Assembly (NCBI GenBank): GCA_964373065.1
Contig: CAYJSJ010000022.1
Location: 1 to 19,339 of the forward strand
Source: CAYJSJ01 sp964373065
Lineage (GTDB): Bacteria; Patescibacteriota; Gracilibacteria; Peribacterales; Peribacteraceae
Direction: 5' to 3'
Length of the DNA: 19,339 bases
Shown here: piece after piece, positions 18,169 through 19,339 of the stretch
How positions within the stretch are numbered: position 1 is the first letter of the stretch
Layout of the letters: every line of letters starts with the position of its first letter
Translations under genes and position numbers: made by a program
The notes under the pieces: generated by a model
Seen by the model: only the letters and a program-made list of their open reading frames with translations
Told to the model about the DNA's origin: nothing
The model's database searches: none

Positions 18169-19339
18169 TGCTTATTTTCCTTCCTACTTCATTATAAATA
18201 GCTTGAATCATCTGGCGAAGGGTTTTATCTCGAGCAATTGCATATTCATGAATCCTTGGAGGAATGGTGGATTCCTTATCCAACTTGAATCCTTTATCAT
18301 AAAAATTAGGACGAACGAAATCTACAAAGTCCATTGCCAACTTCTCACCTGGTGCCCACGTTCGAACTAGGTTTTCTTCATCGTCTATATAGTGATACGC
18401 CTTATCCGGAGTGCAAAGAAGAATTTGCCCTCCATAACCAATAAAGCAGTAGATAGGACCATCATAATCTGCAGAATTTGGACACTCGAAAACAAATGTA
18501 CCTATTTTGCCATTCCCATACGAACGAAAAATTTCACTTCCCTTCAGCATGAGTACCTCATCCCCCATTTTAAATTTAAACCCCGAAATATCTTTGCGAT
18601 CTCCAGTTATGCTATCGAACTCCCAAAGTACTCTCAGAGGATTTTTTTCATCGACCTGCAGGTGAGTCAATGGGTCATTCTCTGCTTCAATGCCTTCGGA
18701 TGGTTCTGTAATGAAAGAACTATTGGCATTTTCTGTACCTTTACTCCTATCGCCTTTCCTCAAAAGCTCACGATAGCCAAGGAGCGAACCTGCAGAAATA
18801 AGACCTATAATGAGTGCTGAACGACGAGAAAGGAGCACTGTATCCGGATGTGAACTCTTCAGGAGACTATGCGTTACAGCGCTCTGATCAATTTCCTTCG
18901 TACCATGTTCATGACGCGCACGCGACGATAGCAACTGTGCAATACGAGTTGTGATGGGCAGTTCCTGCTGCTTCAGCAATCCAAATGCTTTCTTCTTCCG
19001 AGGAAACTTACGATACTCTGGTAGGCCGACTCTGTCTCCGTAAAGAGCTTTCACTAATACGCCTGCCACATCGGCTGCAGAGGGACGCAGCGTATGTGCC
19101 TGAGCGTCTTCAGGTACTTCTCCATCGAAACGTAAGCATTGTTGAAGCATAATCCGAACCTCCTCTGGGAGATCGGACGGAAGATCCTCGAAAGCAGTTT
19201 CACGAAGACTAACCATTGTCTTCTCGAGATCAGAACCGCGCCCCGTGTTTCCTGCATTGAATGCATTCCTCCTAAAATCTTCGGGAAGAGGCTTTCCAGC
19301 AAAGAGCTCATAGAGCTCTATGGCAATAGCCCAAACATC
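18128..19339 (-). CDS. Ser/Thr protein kinase, C-terminal part (5' end outside window)
   Basis: 403 codons are visible, and the reading frame is open to the window edge. The first residues, DVWAIAIELYELFAGKPLP, are kinase subdomain IX (DVWSxGxxLYELLxGxxPF type). LRPSAADVAGVL near residue 85 is subdomain XI (RPSA). After a charged juxtamembrane part comes one membrane helix (about 174-188, SALIIGLISAGSLLG). The final 200 residues form an outer domain with many short strands (VLWEFDSITGDRKDISGFKF, CFIGYGGQILLC) that I do not recognise. The layout matches PknB-type receptor kinases: cytoplasmic kinase, single membrane span, outer sensor. ATP-binding and catalytic motifs lie outside the window. 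The C-terminal region looks more AT-rich than its neighbours. Confidence 0.8.
   Translation of the reverse strand, partial: DVWAIAIELYELFAGKPLPEDFRRNAFNAGNTGRGSDLEKTMVSLRETAFEDLPSDLPEEVRIMLQQCLRFDGEVPEDAQAHTLRPSAADVAGVLVKALYGDRVGLPEYRKFPRKKKAFGLLKQQELPITTRIAQLLSSRARHEHGTKEIDQSAVTHSLLKSSHPDTVLLSRRSALIIGLISAGSLLGYRELLRKGDRSKGTENANSSFITEPSEGIEAENDPLTHLQVDEKNPLRVLWEFDSITGDRKDISGFKFKMGDEVLMLKGSEIFRSYGNGKIGTFVFECPNSADYDGPIYCFIGYGGQILLCTPDKAYHYIDDEENLVRTWAPGEKLAMDFVDFVRPNFYDKGFKLDKESTIPPRIHEYAIARDKTLRQMIQAIYNEVGRKISIISPPVKLGTNVK

Overview
The window looks like a chromosomal segment of a small-genome uncultured bacterium, most likely from the Candidate Phyla Radiation near Peregrinibacteria/Peribacteria. 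This placement is inferred from gene style and was not searched. It carries compact housekeeping genes, overlapping gene ends, almost no Shine-Dalgarno sequences, SLH/Calx-beta and cupredoxin surface proteins, and a MurL-MurD pair. Two runs of exactly 100 N (13786-13885 and 16789-16888) mark scaffold joins of unknown true size, so this is probably a draft or metagenome assembly. UGA works as a normal stop codon (recF, trxB, murD), which argues against the recoded Gracilibacteria/Absconditabacteria.

Layout. 1-810: tRNA-Ile(GAT), a palindromic REP-like element, and a RelE/ParE toxin with its ribbon-helix-helix antitoxin behind a 30-bp palindromic operator. 835-4707: a membrane-anchored FecR-like protein, then ruvC converging on a Nudix hydrolase-recF pair. 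4753-9352: an L33-like ribosomal protein, an ArsR-type regulator with two palindromes, then a minus-strand run of CADD-like diiron protein, glutamate dehydrogenase, thioredoxin reductase and EamA transporter. 9442-10917: a secreted SLH plus three Calx-beta protein with a clear promoter. 10962-13773: tRNA-Leu(CAA), then murL and murD. 13886-16190: grpE (cut by the first gap), a Na+/Ca2+ exchanger-like transporter, and a cupredoxin lipoprotein split by an apparent frameshift. 16455-19339: a GIY-YIG protein, the second gap, a tandem-repeat array abutting a CAT-anticodon tRNA, an alpha/beta hydrolase, and the C-terminal part of a Ser/Thr kinase.

How the genes fit together. MurL and MurD probably form a two-step route to D-Glu in peptidoglycan that bypasses glutamate racemase: MurD adds L-Glu and MurL epimerises it. 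RuvC and RecF serve recombination and repair. TrxB handles thiol redox and GDH links glutamate to 2-oxoglutarate. The SLH/Calx, cupredoxin and kinase proteins act at the envelope.

The most unusual feature is sequence-level. Many short tandem micro-repeats (mostly 7-mers, also 6-, 8- and 9-mers, nearly every one of a different sequence) sit at gene ends and inside reading frames without breaking them. Separately, a dense 33-bp/74-bp repeat array built on TTTACGTGG runs directly into the 3' end of a tRNA gene.
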